Assembly: GCA_041629655.1 (NCBI GenBank)
Contig: JBFKMV010000024.1
Coordinates: forward strand, 1 to 39,350
DNA length: 39,350 bases
Direction: 5' to 3'
From: JBFKMV01 sp041629655
GTDB lineage: Bacteria > Acidobacteriota > Polarisedimenticolia > Polarisedimenticolales > Polarisedimenticolaceae
The first letter of the stretch is position 1, and each line of letters begins with the position of its first letter. The notes beneath the pieces are model-generated. The model saw only the letters and a program-made list of their open reading frames with translations. It was not told the DNA's origin and searched no databases. Below, in pieces: positions 8,817 to 16,404 of the stretch. The translations under genes and the position numbers were made by a program.

Positions 8817-9211
8817 GGCACCCTCAGCGTCACCAGCGTCGACTGCTTGCTGCGCCCCGCGGTTGCCCGCAGCGACGTGGCGCGCACCGCGATGCGGCGC
8901 GCGTTCGCGGGAGCCGCGGCGTCCGAGATCTCCCAGCGCACCACGAAGCCGGCGTGGGAGGTGTCGAAGAAGTCGGTCACGTCGCTGTCGAGGTCGCCAC
9001 CGACGGAGAGCGAAGCGAAGTCCACCCGGCGCAGCGTCTCCATCCGTTCCATCGCCAGCGCGCCGCACGAGCCGAGGTCCGCGCCGCCGGCGTTGGCCCG
9101 GGAGGCGTGCACGAACATCGGTGTCACCGACAGCAGCACCAGGCCGATCACGAACAGCGCGACCAGCACCTCCAGCACCGTGAAGCCGTCCGAGCGGGCT
9201 TGCCTGCTCAT
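8813..9211 (-). CDS. PilV/GspI-type minor pilin (prepilin)
   Basis: A 132-residue prepilin with the leader MSRQARSDG and mature N-terminus FTVLEVLVALFVIGLVLLSV, Glu at +5. The T-V-L-E-V-L-V-A pattern is characteristic of PilV/GspI-type minor pilins. A short globular part follows with CGALAMERMETLRRVDF, matching the helix that usually follows in this family, then a small beta domain. The ATG at 9209-9211 overlaps the stop of the preceding FimT/GspH-type gene (ATGA), so coupling fixes the start. Second gene of the operon. Confidence 0.88.
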   Translation of the reverse strand: MSRQARSDGFTVLEVLVALFVIGLVLLSVTPMFVHASRANAGGADLGSCGALAMERMETLRRVDFASLSVGGDLDSDVTDFFDTSHAGFVVRWEISDAAAPANARRIAVRATSLRATAGRSKQSTLVTLRVP

Positions 9212-9729
9212 GGTCCCGCCGTCCAGCCGCCGCCGTTCCAGTGTTCCACGCGCACCCCGCCGGCGCCGTAGAGCGTCAGGCGGTGGTAGCGCTTGCCGCC
9301 CCACAGCACGATCTCGCCGCCCGCCCCGGAGGAGACCACGCCGTCCGACTCGAACACCGCCTCGTGCACGCCGGCGGCCACCTCGGGCAGGCTGACCGCC
9401 TCGCCGGGGTCGGGCCGCTCGAAGCGCGACGTCGCCGACAGGACCAGGCTCGAGACCTGGACGTCGTCGCCGGGCAGAGCCGGATCGTTGAGGTCGACGA
9501 CGCGGACGGTGTGGCTGGCGGGCTCGATCAGGAAGCGGCAGGCGCGGTTGCGCATCACCGCCTCGACCCGCGCCGACTGCAGGAACGACTGCACGTGGTA
9601 CACCGCGCTCAGCGAGGCCTGTTGACGGATCCACAGGAACGAGCCGGCGGCAACGGCGGACAGCACGACCCCGGCCAGGCCCAGCACGGCCAGCAGCTCG
9701 ATCAGGGACATGCCGCGTTCGTTGCTCAT
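9208..9729 (-). CDS. FimT/GspH-type minor pilin (prepilin), first gene of operon
   Basis: A 173-residue prepilin. The short leader MSNERG precedes MSLIELLAVLGLAGVVLSAV with Glu at +5, and the helix is followed by a FimT/GspH-like segment (VYHVQSFLQSARVEAVMRNRACRFLIEP). The family forms the minor-pilin tip of type IV pili or type II secretion pseudopili. ATG at 9727-9729 lies about 60 nt downstream of the predicted transcription start of a sigma-28-like promoter. A GGAG lies about 13 nt upstream of the ATG, rather far for an ideal ribosome-binding site. It heads a chain FimT-PilV-PilW-PilX joined by 4-nt overlaps. Confidence 0.88.
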   Translation of the reverse strand: MSNERGMSLIELLAVLGLAGVVLSAVAAGSFLWIRQQASLSAVYHVQSFLQSARVEAVMRNRACRFLIEPASHTVRVVDLNDPALPGDDVQVSSLVLSATSRFERPDPGEAVSLPEVAAGVHEAVFESDGVVSSGAGGEIVLWGGKRYHRLTLYGAGGVRVEHWNGGGWTAGP

Positions 9730-9795
9730 CCGCCCGTCCGGCTCCGGGGGCGTGCCGCCGGCACACGTCGGCTCAGCGGGGCCGCCCTTACGGGT

Positions 9796-9822
9796 TTATC
9801 GGCCGCGACGGGGGGTTCTTTA
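9796..9822 (-). promoter_or_regulatory. Sigma-28 (FliA/SigD)-type promoter of the minor-pilin operon
   Basis: Read on the minus strand, TAAAGAAC (9815-9822) is followed by exactly 11 nt and then GCCGATAA (9796-9803). The classical FliA consensus is TAAAGTTT-N11-GCCGATAA, so the -10 half matches 8 of 8, the -35 half 5 of 8, and the spacing is exact. Transcription would start near 9789, about 60 nt before the first pilin ATG. A chance match in such GC-rich DNA is unlikely. Confidence 0.75.
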
Positions 9823-9848
9823 GCGTCCGGCTGCCCCGCGGCCCCGGA

Positions 9849-10196
9849 TCATGCCACCGGCGTCGGATCGTTCTCGTCCGGGAGCACGGTCACCACGAGG
9901 CCGTCGCCCGGCGCTACCCGCACCCGCTGTCCCGCGACGTACTCGGCGGCCGATCGCCGCGCGCAGCGCGCCGTCCACAGCTCGCCGGCCACCTGCACGG
10001 TGCCGTAGGCCCAGTCCGGATCGTCGCCGACCACGAACCCCCGGGTCACGGTCGCGGTACGTGGCTCGGACAGCCGTCGCTCCCAGTACGACGGACCCCT
10101 GCGCCGCGCCTGCGCCGAGCGGATCGCGAGCAGCGTCAGCTTGGCGAGCAGCCACGCCAGCGCCGCCCCGAGCAGCAGCCACAGCGTCGTGGTCAC
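9849..10196 (-). CDS. Short NfeD-like membrane protein
   Basis: A 115-residue protein with one N-terminal membrane helix (about residues 4-24, LWLLLGAALAWLLAKLTLLAI), a basic linker and a C-terminal OB-fold-like region: GTVQVAGELWTARC, then AGQRVRVAPGDGLVVTVLP. The last part matches the ending of NfeD C-terminal domains. The protease-like and multi-helix parts of full NfeD are absent, so this is at most a truncated family member. Function is unknown; NfeD proteins are usually tied to membrane quality control with stomatin/SPFH partners, none of which is in this window. The ATG overlaps the GNAT gene stop (10193-10196, ATGA), making it the last gene of the molybdoenzyme strand run. Confidence 0.6.
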   Translation of the reverse strand: MTTTLWLLLGAALAWLLAKLTLLAIRSAQARRRGPSYWERRLSEPRTATVTRGFVVGDDPDWAYGTVQVAGELWTARCARRSAAEYVAGQRVRVAPGDGLVVTVLPDENDPTPVA

Positions 10197-10660
10197 GCGC
10201 CGTCGTCGCCGCCCGACGGCGACCGCAGGTCCTGCCGGAAGTGGTGGCTCGTGATGTCCATGCGGTGTTCGAGGTAGAAGCGATGCGCGGCGAAGCGCTG
10301 CACGCCGGAGTCGAGGTGCAGCTCGTCGCAGCCCGCGGCGCGGGCCGTCGCGGCGAGCCAGGCCAGCAGGCGCCCGCCGTGGCCGGCGGAGCGGCGGGCG
10401 TCGTCGGTCACCAGGTCGTCGACGTAGAGGTAGCGGCCCCAGGCCAGGTTCTCGCCGATCCGGTAGCCGGCCACCGCGGCCACCGTTCCCGTGGCGTCGG
10501 TCAGGGCGGCCAGCCGGTAGCCCTCCGTCTGCTGCAGGCGCACCCGGGCCAGGAAGGCCTCGCGGTCGTCGTGATGCGGGCGGAGCTGTCGCATCACGGC
10601 GTGGCAGGCCCGGATCTCCTCGTCCGTCTCGGCGACGCGGATTCGCCCGTCGTCACTCAC
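10193..10660 (-). CDS. GNAT-family N-acetyltransferase
   Basis: A 155-residue GNAT acetyltransferase. A typical N-terminal helix pair (ETDEEIRACHAVMRQLRPH) is followed by strands with VAAVAGYRI and LYVDDLVTDDARRSAGHGGRLLAWLAATA, where R-x-x-G-H-G-G forms the acetyl-CoA pyrophosphate loop. The end is ELHLDSGVQRFAAHRFYLEHRM and a last strand. The acceptor substrate cannot be read from sequence. GTG at 10658-10660 overlaps the stop of the molybdoenzyme gene (GTGA); this decides the start over a longer frame that runs back into that gene. Coupling to the molybdoenzyme may be only transcriptional. Confidence 0.85.
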   Translation of the reverse strand: MSDDGRIRVAETDEEIRACHAVMRQLRPHHDDREAFLARVRLQQTEGYRLAALTDATGTVAAVAGYRIGENLAWGRYLYVDDLVTDDARRSAGHGGRLLAWLAATARAAGCDELHLDSGVQRFAAHRFYLEHRMDITSHHFRQDLRSPSGGDDGA

Positions 10661-13401
10661 TCGTCCACCTTGTAGGCGCTCTCGACCGGGTGCAGCGGCC
10701 GGTTGAGCCACAGCGGCCGGCGCAGCCCGCCCGGTCCCGGCGCGGGCCGGGCCTGCTCGAGCCACTCCCGGTAGACCTCACGCGACTTCGCGGTGTCGAC
10801 GACGATGTCGCCGTAGCGGTCGCCGCTGTCCGCGCGGCGCACCTTGACCTTCTGGTGCCAGCAGTGCATGCCGCTGACCGGGTCGGGCTGCACCGGGAAG
10901 GTCAGGTTCTGGTTGACGCCCGTCTCGCGCCACCAGATCCGCTCGGTGTCGGGGTCGGCGCTCCGGAACGGGCCGACCCGCTCGCGCTGGCGGAAGCGGA
11001 ACACCCCGTTGCTGCGCTCGATCGTCACCCGCGCCGTGCTCAGCCGCTCGCCGCCGATCTGGCGGTGCAGCCGCCAGCGCCCGACGTGGTGCGAGCAGGC
11101 GACGATCCCGGGGTGGATGCCCTCGGTGATCCAGACGCGCGGGACGAAGTGCCCGATGCGCGTCTCGACGCGCACCAGGTCACCGGTGGCCAGGCCCAGC
11201 CGTGCGGCGTCCTGCGGATGCACCCACAGCGGGTTGGTGTGGCTGATCTCCTGGAGCCACTTGGAGTTGCCCGAGCGCGTGTGGATCAGCGTGGGCAGCC
11301 GGAACGTCGGCAGCAGCACCATCTCGCCGGCGGCTCCGTCAAGCTCGCGCCAGTGCACGTGGCTGCGCACGTAGCCGGGCGCGGCCTCCTCGGGCCAGCC
11401 CCATTCCTCGAGCGTCGGCGAGTACAGCTCGAGCTTGCGGCTCGGCGTCGGGAAGCCGGTCTTGCGGCCGAGCCCCTCGATCTCCACGCCGGGCTCGTCC
11501 GGCCCGGCGTCGTGCTCGTAGCGGCGCTGCCCCCGGTACGGCACCTCGAACGCGCCGTAGCGGCGCATGAACGCCAGCGGCGCGAGCCCCTCGGCCCGCG
11601 CCGTGTCGGGCAACCCGGGGACCGCGTGGTCGAAGATGTCGGCGTAGTACTCGTCGAGGCTCACCGGCCGCCCCGGCTCGCTGCGTGACTCGTAGAAGCG
11701 ACGGATCCCGCGCGACCCGTCGGGGTCGATTTTCCACGTCAGCGCGATCCAGAACTCGGCCTCCTCCCACACCTCGCCGGGGTTCGCGCCGAGCGTTCGG
11801 TCGAGCCGCCGCCCCTCGAGCCGCTGGTGGACGAGGCCCACGGGCTGGCGGAAGCCGATCCAGGTGCCGGCGTGGGTCTCCTGGCTCATCAGGTCGTGGC
11901 GCTCGGGGCCGAGCCCCATCGGCAGCACCCAGTCGGCCCACTGCGCGGTCTCGCTCCAGATCGGCGTCAGCGCCACGTGGCAGCCGACCTTCCGCTCGTC
12001 CTCCAGCATCTCGATCCAGGTGCAGCCGTCGGGGTTGGTCCAGACCGGGTTGTAGACGCGGGTGAAGTAGACCTCGAGCCGACGCTGCTGCTGCTCGAGC
12101 AGGTGCGGCAGCAGGAAGCTCATCTCGTAGTGCGACAGCGGGAACTGGCGCGGCCACAGCAGCTCGTTCCAGCGCCGGATCGGGGGCGGCGCCACGGTCG
12201 GCTTGGGGACGAACTTGTCCCAGGCGTTCGGGTTCAACCCGCCCGGCGTGCCCAGGCTGCCGGTCAGCACGTGCAGCAGCATCAGCGCGCGCGCCACCTG
12301 CCAGCCGCCGCGGTTGCCGCTGGCCGTGTTGCGCCACAGGTGGCTCGAGAAGCGCGAGCCGGCGCGGGCGATCTCGGCGGCGAGGCGTTCCACCGAGTCG
12401 GCCGGGATGCGGCACTCCTCGGCGACGAACTCCGGGGTGAAGCGCGCGTAGCGCGCGGACAGCACCTCGATGAAACGATCGAGCGTCCGCGGTCCCCCCG
12501 GATCGGGGTTCTTGAGCAGCTCCTCCCAGTTGGCCCAGCGCCGCACGAACTCGCGATCGATGCGCCCGGTCGCCAGCAGCCGGTGGGCCACGCCCAGCAA
12601 CAACGCCGCCTCGCTCCCGGGCCAGGGCGAGATCCACAGGTCGGCCTGCGAGGCGGTGTTGCTGAGCCGCGTATCGACGACGACCAGCCGCGCTCCGCGG
12701 GTCTTGGCGTCGATGATCCGTTGCGCGTGCGGGTTGAAGTAGTGGCCGGTCTCGAGGTGCGCCGACAGCAGCAGCATCAGCTCGGTCCGCGAGTAGTCGG
12801 GCGAGGGGCGGTCGTAGCCGCAGGACAGCGCGAAGCCGGTGCGCGCCGAGGCGCTGCAGACGTTGGTGTGGCTGTTGTGACCGTCGACCCCCCAAGCGGT
12901 CAGCAGTCGCGGCACGAAGTGGTCGTCGCCGGGCCGTCCGACGTGGTACATCACCTCGTCGTGCCGCTGCTCGTCGAGCGCCTTACGGATCCGGCCGCCG
13001 ATGTCCTCGAGCGCCTCGTCCCAGCCGGCGGGCTCGAAGCGGCCGGAGCCGCGCGGGCCGGTCCGGCGCAGCGGGCGCAGGATCCGCTCGGGATCGCGGA
13101 CCTGGTTGATCGTCGCCGGGCCCTTGGCGCAGGTGCGGCCGCGGCTGCCGGGATGGACCGGGTTGCCCTCGAACTTGACCGTCTCACCGGTCCGCTTGTC
13201 CACGAACGCCAGCAGGCCGCAGGCCGACTCGCAGTTGAAGCAGATCGTCGGGATGCAGCGGTAGTGCCGCTCGCGACGCTCGGGCCAGGCGACCGGGTCC
13301 AGCTCGACCCAGTCGTCCCAGCGCTCCGGCGGCGGGCCGGTCGCCAGCTCCCAGGGCGAGGTGCGGAGCGGCTGGCCGGCCGGCGTGCGTTTCTCTCCCA
13401 T
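10657..13401 (-). CDS. Molybdopterin (bis-MGD) oxidoreductase catalytic subunit, no Tat signal
   Basis: A 914-residue member of the DMSO-reductase superfamily. It carries an N-terminal [4Fe-4S] motif C54-x2-C57-x3-C61-x29-C91 (CFNCESAC ... TCAKGP). The segment NVCSASARTG with Cys182 is where the family supplies the metal ligand, so a Cys-ligated Mo or W, as in the PsrA/PhsA/ArrA-like branch, is inferred. Later family regions are LVVVDTRLSNTA, NTASGNRGGWQ and a C-terminal molydopterin-dinucleotide-binding domain (NPLWVHPQDAARLGLATGDLVRVETRIG). The N-terminus (MGEKRTPAGQPLRTS) has no twin-arginine signal and the upstream frame lies inside the next gene, so the protein is predicted cytoplasmic. 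It follows the FeS-NrfD fusion gene by 10 nt and forms the complex with it. The substrate is unknown; sulfur or arsenic oxyanions are candidates. Confidence 0.9.
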   Translation of the reverse strand: MGEKRTPAGQPLRTSPWELATGPPPERWDDWVELDPVAWPERRERHYRCIPTICFNCESACGLLAFVDKRTGETVKFEGNPVHPGSRGRTCAKGPATINQVRDPERILRPLRRTGPRGSGRFEPAGWDEALEDIGGRIRKALDEQRHDEVMYHVGRPGDDHFVPRLLTAWGVDGHNSHTNVCSASARTGFALSCGYDRPSPDYSRTELMLLLSAHLETGHYFNPHAQRIIDAKTRGARLVVVDTRLSNTASQADLWISPWPGSEAALLLGVAHRLLATGRIDREFVRRWANWEELLKNPDPGGPRTLDRFIEVLSARYARFTPEFVAEECRIPADSVERLAAEIARAGSRFSSHLWRNTASGNRGGWQVARALMLLHVLTGSLGTPGGLNPNAWDKFVPKPTVAPPPIRRWNELLWPRQFPLSHYEMSFLLPHLLEQQQRRLEVYFTRVYNPVWTNPDGCTWIEMLEDERKVGCHVALTPIWSETAQWADWVLPMGLGPERHDLMSQETHAGTWIGFRQPVGLVHQRLEGRRLDRTLGANPGEVWEEAEFWIALTWKIDPDGSRGIRRFYESRSEPGRPVSLDEYYADIFDHAVPGLPDTARAEGLAPLAFMRRYGAFEVPYRGQRRYEHDAGPDEPGVEIEGLGRKTGFPTPSRKLELYSPTLEEWGWPEEAAPGYVRSHVHWRELDGAAGEMVLLPTFRLPTLIHTRSGNSKWLQEISHTNPLWVHPQDAARLGLATGDLVRVETRIGHFVPRVWITEGIHPGIVACSHHVGRWRLHRQIGGERLSTARVTIERSNGVFRFRQRERVGPFRSADPDTERIWWRETGVNQNLTFPVQPDPVSGMHCWHQKVKVRRADSGDRYGDIVVDTAKSREVYREWLEQARPAPGPGGLRRPLWLNRPLHPVESAYKVDE

Positions 13402-13411
13402 CGTCCGGACC

Positions 13412-15007
13412 TCAGCTGATCGACAATGCCTGGCCGGCGCGGACCAGGACGTCCTCTTCCACGAACAGGCCCACCAACGCCAGCGCCCCGGCGGCGGGCC
13501 ACGTCCAGGGTGCGGCCAGCAGCAGCTCGGCCAGCGGCAGCACGATGCCGATCCCGACGCCGATCGCCCAGTGCCGGAGCGCAAACGGTCCGCGCTTGAT
13601 CAGCCGCAGCGCCCGCGCGTACTCGGCCTTGCGGCGCGCCGGGGCCGCCAGGCCCTCGCCGAGCACGAACAGGCCGTGCAGCACCAGCGCGACCACCAGC
13701 GTCCCCCGCGTCAGCTGCAGCGTCTCGCGCGGCAGCTCCAGCGGCCGGCCGAGCAGCAGCACGAACGCCGCGCCCGCCACCAGCGCCTGCACGATCAGGT
13801 GCAACCACAGACCGCGCCGCATCCACAGCACGCGCCCCTTGGCCTGGCCGAACAGCCAGCCCGTGTAGCACGCGGTCAGCGCCGCCAGCACCGCGCCCGC
13901 CACCAGCAGCACGCCGCGCAGCGTGCCGTCCCCCACCGACCCCGGCAGTCCCGCCATCTGCGGCAGCTCCCGCGGCAGCTGCTCCGCCGCGACACCCCAG
14001 CGGAGGAACGCGCACCACGCCGTCAGCACGAAGCCGTACGCGGCCAGCACCAGCGAGCCGCGCGCCAGCCAGGAGTCCCAGTTGGGGCGCGTCAGCACGT
14101 ACAGAAAGCGCAGCGGTCGCTTGAGGTCCAGCACCAGCAGCGCGGTGGTCAGCCCGAGGAAGCCCAGCGCCGCCAGCGACAGCAGCAGCGCCGGGACGCG
14201 TCCGGGGTCGCCGCGTTCCAGACCCGGCAGCATCGAGAGCGCCAGCGCCAGGAAGATCCCGGCCGCCAGCGACTTGGTGAACAGGTACGCCGAGACCGGC
14301 AAGCCCCACCACGCGCGGTGGTCGACGTCGTAGGTCGTGCGCGCGCGACGCTCGGCCTCGCGCTCGAAACGCTGGAACCGCTCGGCGTCGAGGTTGACGC
14401 CGGGAAGCTGCTCGGCCCACAGGTATCCCCCCGCGGCGCTCGTCGCCAACGGGTCGATGCCGGCTTCCTCCACGTCGCGATAGAACACGTTCGGGCCCGT
14501 CCCGGCCTCGGGCTTGCGCGCCTGGAGGCGGTGCTCGCGTCGCATCCGCGAGACCACGCTGTCGGGGTCGTCGAGGTCGCCCGGGACGATGGCCTCGGTC
14601 GGACAGACCACCGCGCAGGCCGGAGCCAGCCCGATCTCGGTGCGATGCGCGCAGAAATGGCACTTCTCGGCGGTGCCCTTGGCCTCGTTGAGGTACAGCG
14701 CATCGTAGGGGCAGCCCTGCATGCAGGCCTTGCAGCCGATGCACGCCGCCGGGTCGACGTCGACGATCCCGTCGGGGCGCTTGGCCAGGGCCCGTACCGG
14801 GCAGATCGTCACGCAGGGTGCGTCGGTGCACTGGTTGCAGCGCAGCACGGCGAACGAGCGCCGCACCTCCGGGAACGTCCCGCGCTCGGTGTACTTGACC
14901 CAGGTGCGGAAGCTGCCCAGCGGCACGTCGTTCTCGGCCTTGCAGGCCACGGTGCAGGCGTGGCAGCCGATGCACCGGGAATGGTCGATCACGAAACCGA
15001 GCTGCAC
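13412..15007 (-). CDS. Four-cluster ferredoxin fused to NrfD-type quinone-interacting membrane subunit
   Basis: A 531-residue fusion. Residues 1-140 hold four cysteine quartets: C12-x2-C-x2-C-x3-C22, C57-C60-C65-C69, C89-C92-C95-C99, and C116-C119-x11-C131-x3-C135, giving four [4Fe-4S] clusters as in DmsB/PsrB/NrfC. After a linker, about residues 220-520 form an NrfD/PsrC-type membrane domain with about eight hydrophobic helices (for example SAYLFTKSLAAGIFLALALS and ALGFLGLTTALLVLDLKRPL). Known relatives pass electrons between the quinone pool and a molybdoenzyme, usually as two separate subunits. No signal peptide precedes the ferredoxin part, so it is predicted cytoplasmic. The GTG start has a GGAG 8-9 nt upstream. 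It is followed 10 nt later by the catalytic subunit. Confidence 0.9.
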   Translation of the reverse strand: MQLGFVIDHSRCIGCHACTVACKAENDVPLGSFRTWVKYTERGTFPEVRRSFAVLRCNQCTDAPCVTICPVRALAKRPDGIVDVDPAACIGCKACMQGCPYDALYLNEAKGTAEKCHFCAHRTEIGLAPACAVVCPTEAIVPGDLDDPDSVVSRMRREHRLQARKPEAGTGPNVFYRDVEEAGIDPLATSAAGGYLWAEQLPGVNLDAERFQRFEREAERRARTTYDVDHRAWWGLPVSAYLFTKSLAAGIFLALALSMLPGLERGDPGRVPALLLSLAALGFLGLTTALLVLDLKRPLRFLYVLTRPNWDSWLARGSLVLAAYGFVLTAWCAFLRWGVAAEQLPRELPQMAGLPGSVGDGTLRGVLLVAGAVLAALTACYTGWLFGQAKGRVLWMRRGLWLHLIVQALVAGAAFVLLLGRPLELPRETLQLTRGTLVVALVLHGLFVLGEGLAAPARRKAEYARALRLIKRGPFALRHWAIGVGIGIVLPLAELLLAAPWTWPAAGALALVGLFVEEDVLVRAGQALSIS

Positions 15008-15079
15008 GACGACTCCGGGGAGGCGAAAACCGCGGCCGTGTCCGGGGCGGAACTATGCCACAACTGGTACCGGCACGGC

Positions 15080-16327
15080 TCAGCCGGCCGGCTCGCCGGC
15101 GCGGATCGCCTCGATCCACGCGGGCGGGTAGCGCACCATGCGCACCAGCGCCGCCCGCCGGCCCTCGATCCGGTGCGGGGTCAGGAAGTCCCAGACGATC
15201 CGCCCCTGCGGCGTGACCTCGAACGCCCGGCCCTGGTCCGAGCTGCAGATCAGCGTGTTGCCGTTGGGCAGCCGCTGGCTCGACCCGCGGCGCAGCGAGA
15301 AGAAATCTTCCGGCGGGCTCGCACGATACTCCCAGACGATGCGTCCGGCAACGGGGTCCAGCTCGACGATCCGGGACCAGCCGCGTCCCACGCCGTTGTC
15401 GAAGACCAGGATGTTGCCGTTACCGAGCAGGCGCGCGTCGTGCGGCCCCAGCAGCTCGCCCTCGCCCCAGGCCCAGACCGGCTCGCGGCGCGGAACGTTG
15501 AGCACCACGACGCGGTCGAGGTGCCGCAGGCTGACCAGCACGTTGCCCGGCTCGAAGATCGGATGCCTTCCGGTCAGGTCCGGGCGGTCGATGGTCTCGA
15601 TCGAGTTGCCGTGGAACAGGTCGACCCACGGTTCGACGCCCAACGTGTTGACGCGCAGCTCGCGCAACGGGACCAGCTCCGGCCGCCGGGTGAACGCCTC
15701 CAGCAGCGACACGCTCTCCAGTACCCGGCCGTCCTGATCGAGGAAGGTCAGCTGATCGTCGCGCGTGTCGACCTCGGGGTGCACCCGGGGCAGCCGCAGC
15801 CGGCGCAACGTCAAGACCAGCAGCCTGCCGTCGGGCGTCTGTTCGATGTCGTGGTGGGCCAGCAGCGCGCGTTTCCAGATCACCCGCCCGTCCCAGCCGA
15901 GCCGCAGCACGTAGCGCGACTCGTCGGGGATGCTCTCCGCCGGCACCGTACGCGCGGGCGGATCCGCGCCGACCACCAACAGGTCGCCGCCGGGAAGCAG
16001 CTCGGCTCGCTCCCAGCGGCCGGGCGGCGCGTGACTCCATGAGCGCACGACGGCCCCCCCGGCGTCGATCAGCTCGGCGCGCGACAGGTTCTGGATCGTG
16101 TAGAGGTTGTATCCGGGCGCCGAGCGGGCGGGGTCGTGGAGCACCACGCCGTGGCCCGGGTGCGGGTCGTCCTCGACGGTGCCGACGTAGGGCAGGCTGC
16201 GCAGCCGCTCGAGGCGCTCGGCATCCTCCGCCCCGGGGTCGGGCCGCGGCGGGCCGTCGCCGCCGGCGCACGACAGCAGGACCGATACCGCGAGCGTAAC
16301 GACCGACGAGGCCAGGATTCGCTTCAT
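15080..16327 (-). CDS. Arylsulfotransferase (ASST)-family lipoprotein
   Basis: A 415-residue protein with a lipoprotein signal peptide (MKRILASSVV..., lipobox LLSC, Cys20). The body is a repeated beta-propeller-like series with aryl-sulfate sulfotransferase family hallmarks: APGYNLYTI, HHDIEQTPDGRLLVLT, FHGNSIE, HDARLLGNGNILVFDNG, RGSSQRLPNGNTLICSSDQGRAFEV. In characterised ASST enzymes conserved histidines and an arginine move sulfate between phenols in the periplasm, but many family members have unknown substrates. The gene is upstream of the FeS-NrfD gene on the same strand with a 72-nt gap, so co-transcription is possible. A periplasmic or outer-membrane location is inferred from the lipobox. 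Confidence 0.8.
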   Translation of the reverse strand: MKRILASSVVTLAVSVLLSCAGGDGPPRPDPGAEDAERLERLRSLPYVGTVEDDPHPGHGVVLHDPARSAPGYNLYTIQNLSRAELIDAGGAVVRSWSHAPPGRWERAELLPGGDLLVVGADPPARTVPAESIPDESRYVLRLGWDGRVIWKRALLAHHDIEQTPDGRLLVLTLRRLRLPRVHPEVDTRDDQLTFLDQDGRVLESVSLLEAFTRRPELVPLRELRVNTLGVEPWVDLFHGNSIETIDRPDLTGRHPIFEPGNVLVSLRHLDRVVVLNVPRREPVWAWGEGELLGPHDARLLGNGNILVFDNGVGRGWSRIVELDPVAGRIVWEYRASPPEDFFSLRRGSSQRLPNGNTLICSSDQGRAFEVTPQGRIVWDFLTPHRIEGRRAALVRMVRYPPAWIEAIRAGEPAG

Positions 16328-16337
16328 GGGTGCCGGC

Positions 16338-16344
16338 TATAATA
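16338..16344. promoter_or_regulatory. Shared palindromic -10 element between divergent genes
   Basis: The sequence CTATAATAG reads as TATAAT on the plus strand (16338-16343) and TATTAT on the minus strand (16339-16344). On the minus strand TCGACC lies 17 nt upstream (16362-16367), a 4-of-6 -35. That would give the ASST-like gene a leader of only about 5 nt. On the plus strand the -35 is poor. Confidence 0.35.
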
Positions 16345-16404
16345 GGCAATCCCGACCGCGGCGGTCGACGCCTCGACCGCGAGCCGGCCCCTGCGGAGTC
16401 CCCG

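Noticed and set aside
9780..9849. Possible c-di-GMP (GEMM) riboswitch before the pilin operon
   Set aside because: The GGACGCTAAAG and GGCCGATAA strings recall GEMM segments, but the paired helices and tetraloop are missing, while the same bases fit a sigma-28 promoter exactly.
15008..15079. Promoter for the FeS-NrfD gene (TGGCATAGT)
   Set aside because: An extended -10-like string with no acceptable -35 and only four of six matches; the gene may simply be read through from the ASST-like gene.
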